This document shows, piece after piece, positions 51,961 through 52,188 of a DNA stretch of 52,188 bases; the stretch's first letter is position 1; the number at the start of each line of letters is the position of its first letter. The DNA is from Virgibacillus proomii (lineage in GTDB: Bacteria > Bacillota > Bacilli > Bacillales > Amphibacillaceae), in contig NZ_JAHLNO010000014.1 in NCBI RefSeq assembly GCF_018916875.1, forward strand, positions 1 to 52,188, read 5' to 3'. The position numbers were made by a program, and so were the translations under genes. The notes beneath the pieces were generated by a model that had not been told where the DNA came from, ran no database searches, and was given only the letters and a program-made list of their open reading frames with translations.

Positions 51961-51975
51961 CAATATTTTTATTAC

Positions 51976-52000
51976 TGTAAAAGGACAAAAAAGTTTGTAC
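51976..52000 (+). repeat. 25-bp direct repeat, right copy
   Basis: Matches 49416-49440 in 24 of 25 bases and lies just after the end of recognisable penicillin-acylase sequence. Confidence 0.6.
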
Positions 52001-52009
52001 TTTTATGAA

Positions 52010-52188
52010 AATTATTCTCCTTCTTATTTTTCTTCGTTTATCCTCGTAATAAAGGGATTTATCTTCTTTCACTAGCGTCGCATTAAAATACTTAAACCCA
52101 TTAGTGAATACTGAATTTTCTTTAACTATATTTTTCCATAAAAAATCCTTTATAATGGTTGGCGGTAGTAACCTATCCAAATCCAATA
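52010..52188 (-). CDS. unrecognised minus-strand frame running to the window end
   Basis: The minus strand is open from the window edge, reading LLPPTIIKDFLWKNIVKENS, VFTNGFKYFNATLVKEDKSL, YYEDKRRKIRRR. It looks like protein by its mix of residues, but I do not recognise it. The frame continues antisense into the acylase relic before stopping at 51863. Its true end, if it is a gene, may therefore be lost. Its start may lie beyond the window. Confidence 0.3.

Noticed and set aside
1..52188. tRNA, rRNA, known riboswitches, CRISPR arrays
   Set aside because: Looked for by characteristic sequence and not seen. A covariance-model scan would be decisive.

Overview
The window is chromosomal DNA of a low-GC, spore-forming Bacillaceae bacterium. 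Most of it follows the Bacillus subtilis order ccdA-yneI-ccdC-yneK-citB-yneN-tlp-yneP-yneQ-yneR-plsY-yneT-parE-parC. The yng-type acyl-CoA operon, dynA-ypcP and the spore protein gene tlp point the same way. The AT-rich intergenic DNA, its many short interspersed repeats and the egtUV-like transporter fit a marine or halotolerant genus such as Oceanobacillus or Virgibacillus. That genus assignment is inference.

Layout. 0.5-2.7 kb: ccdA operon for cytochrome c / disulfide biogenesis, with an unexpected lone mrpB. 3-8.1 kb: yneK, an orphan PAS sensor kinase, aconitase. 8.1-11.3 kb: a repeat- and IS-scarred zone holding a ResA-like thioredoxin, a tiny FbpA-like gene and tlp. 11.4-14.4 kb: thioesterase, yneQ, then a minus-strand block (yneR, yidD, folE2, plsY). 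14.7-17.7 kb: a two-gene ABC importer (ATPase plus fused permease/binding protein) and a CoA-binding protein. 18.3-22.8 kb: topoisomerase IV. 23.3-30.8 kb: TetR regulator, operator and a six-gene acyl-CoA/biotin-carboxylase operon without an HMG-CoA lyase gene. 31.5-36 kb: double dynamin DynA and a 5'-3' exonuclease. 36.6-40.9 kb: FetAB-type metal exporter, PH-domain membrane protein, cysteine synthase, CPBP protease. 41.6-45.2 kb: SpeG-like acetyltransferase and a MerR/ABC-2 exporter. 45.3-52.2 kb: decaying accessory DNA, comprising a relic NRPS cluster (condensation-domain stump, Cys-nucleophile hydrolase, frameshifted MFS exporter, broken phosphopantetheinyl transferase, RidA-like protein), a PadR/2TM membrane module with a duplicated operator, and a ruined penicillin-acylase gene.

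The most striking signal is a system of small structured repeats. Family A (about 140-185 bp, eight copies) carries TTTAT at both ends and two long hairpins. The stems are kept by compensatory changes between copies. One copy sits cleanly inside a copy of Family B, so A has moved. TTTAT flanks recall the B. cereus bcr1 repeat and IS200/IS605-type target specificity. Family B (about 90 bp, five copies, all on the plus strand) ends in a terminator-like hairpin plus T-run and sits upstream of citB, the tetR gene, fetA and fetB. No transposase able to move either family lies in the window.
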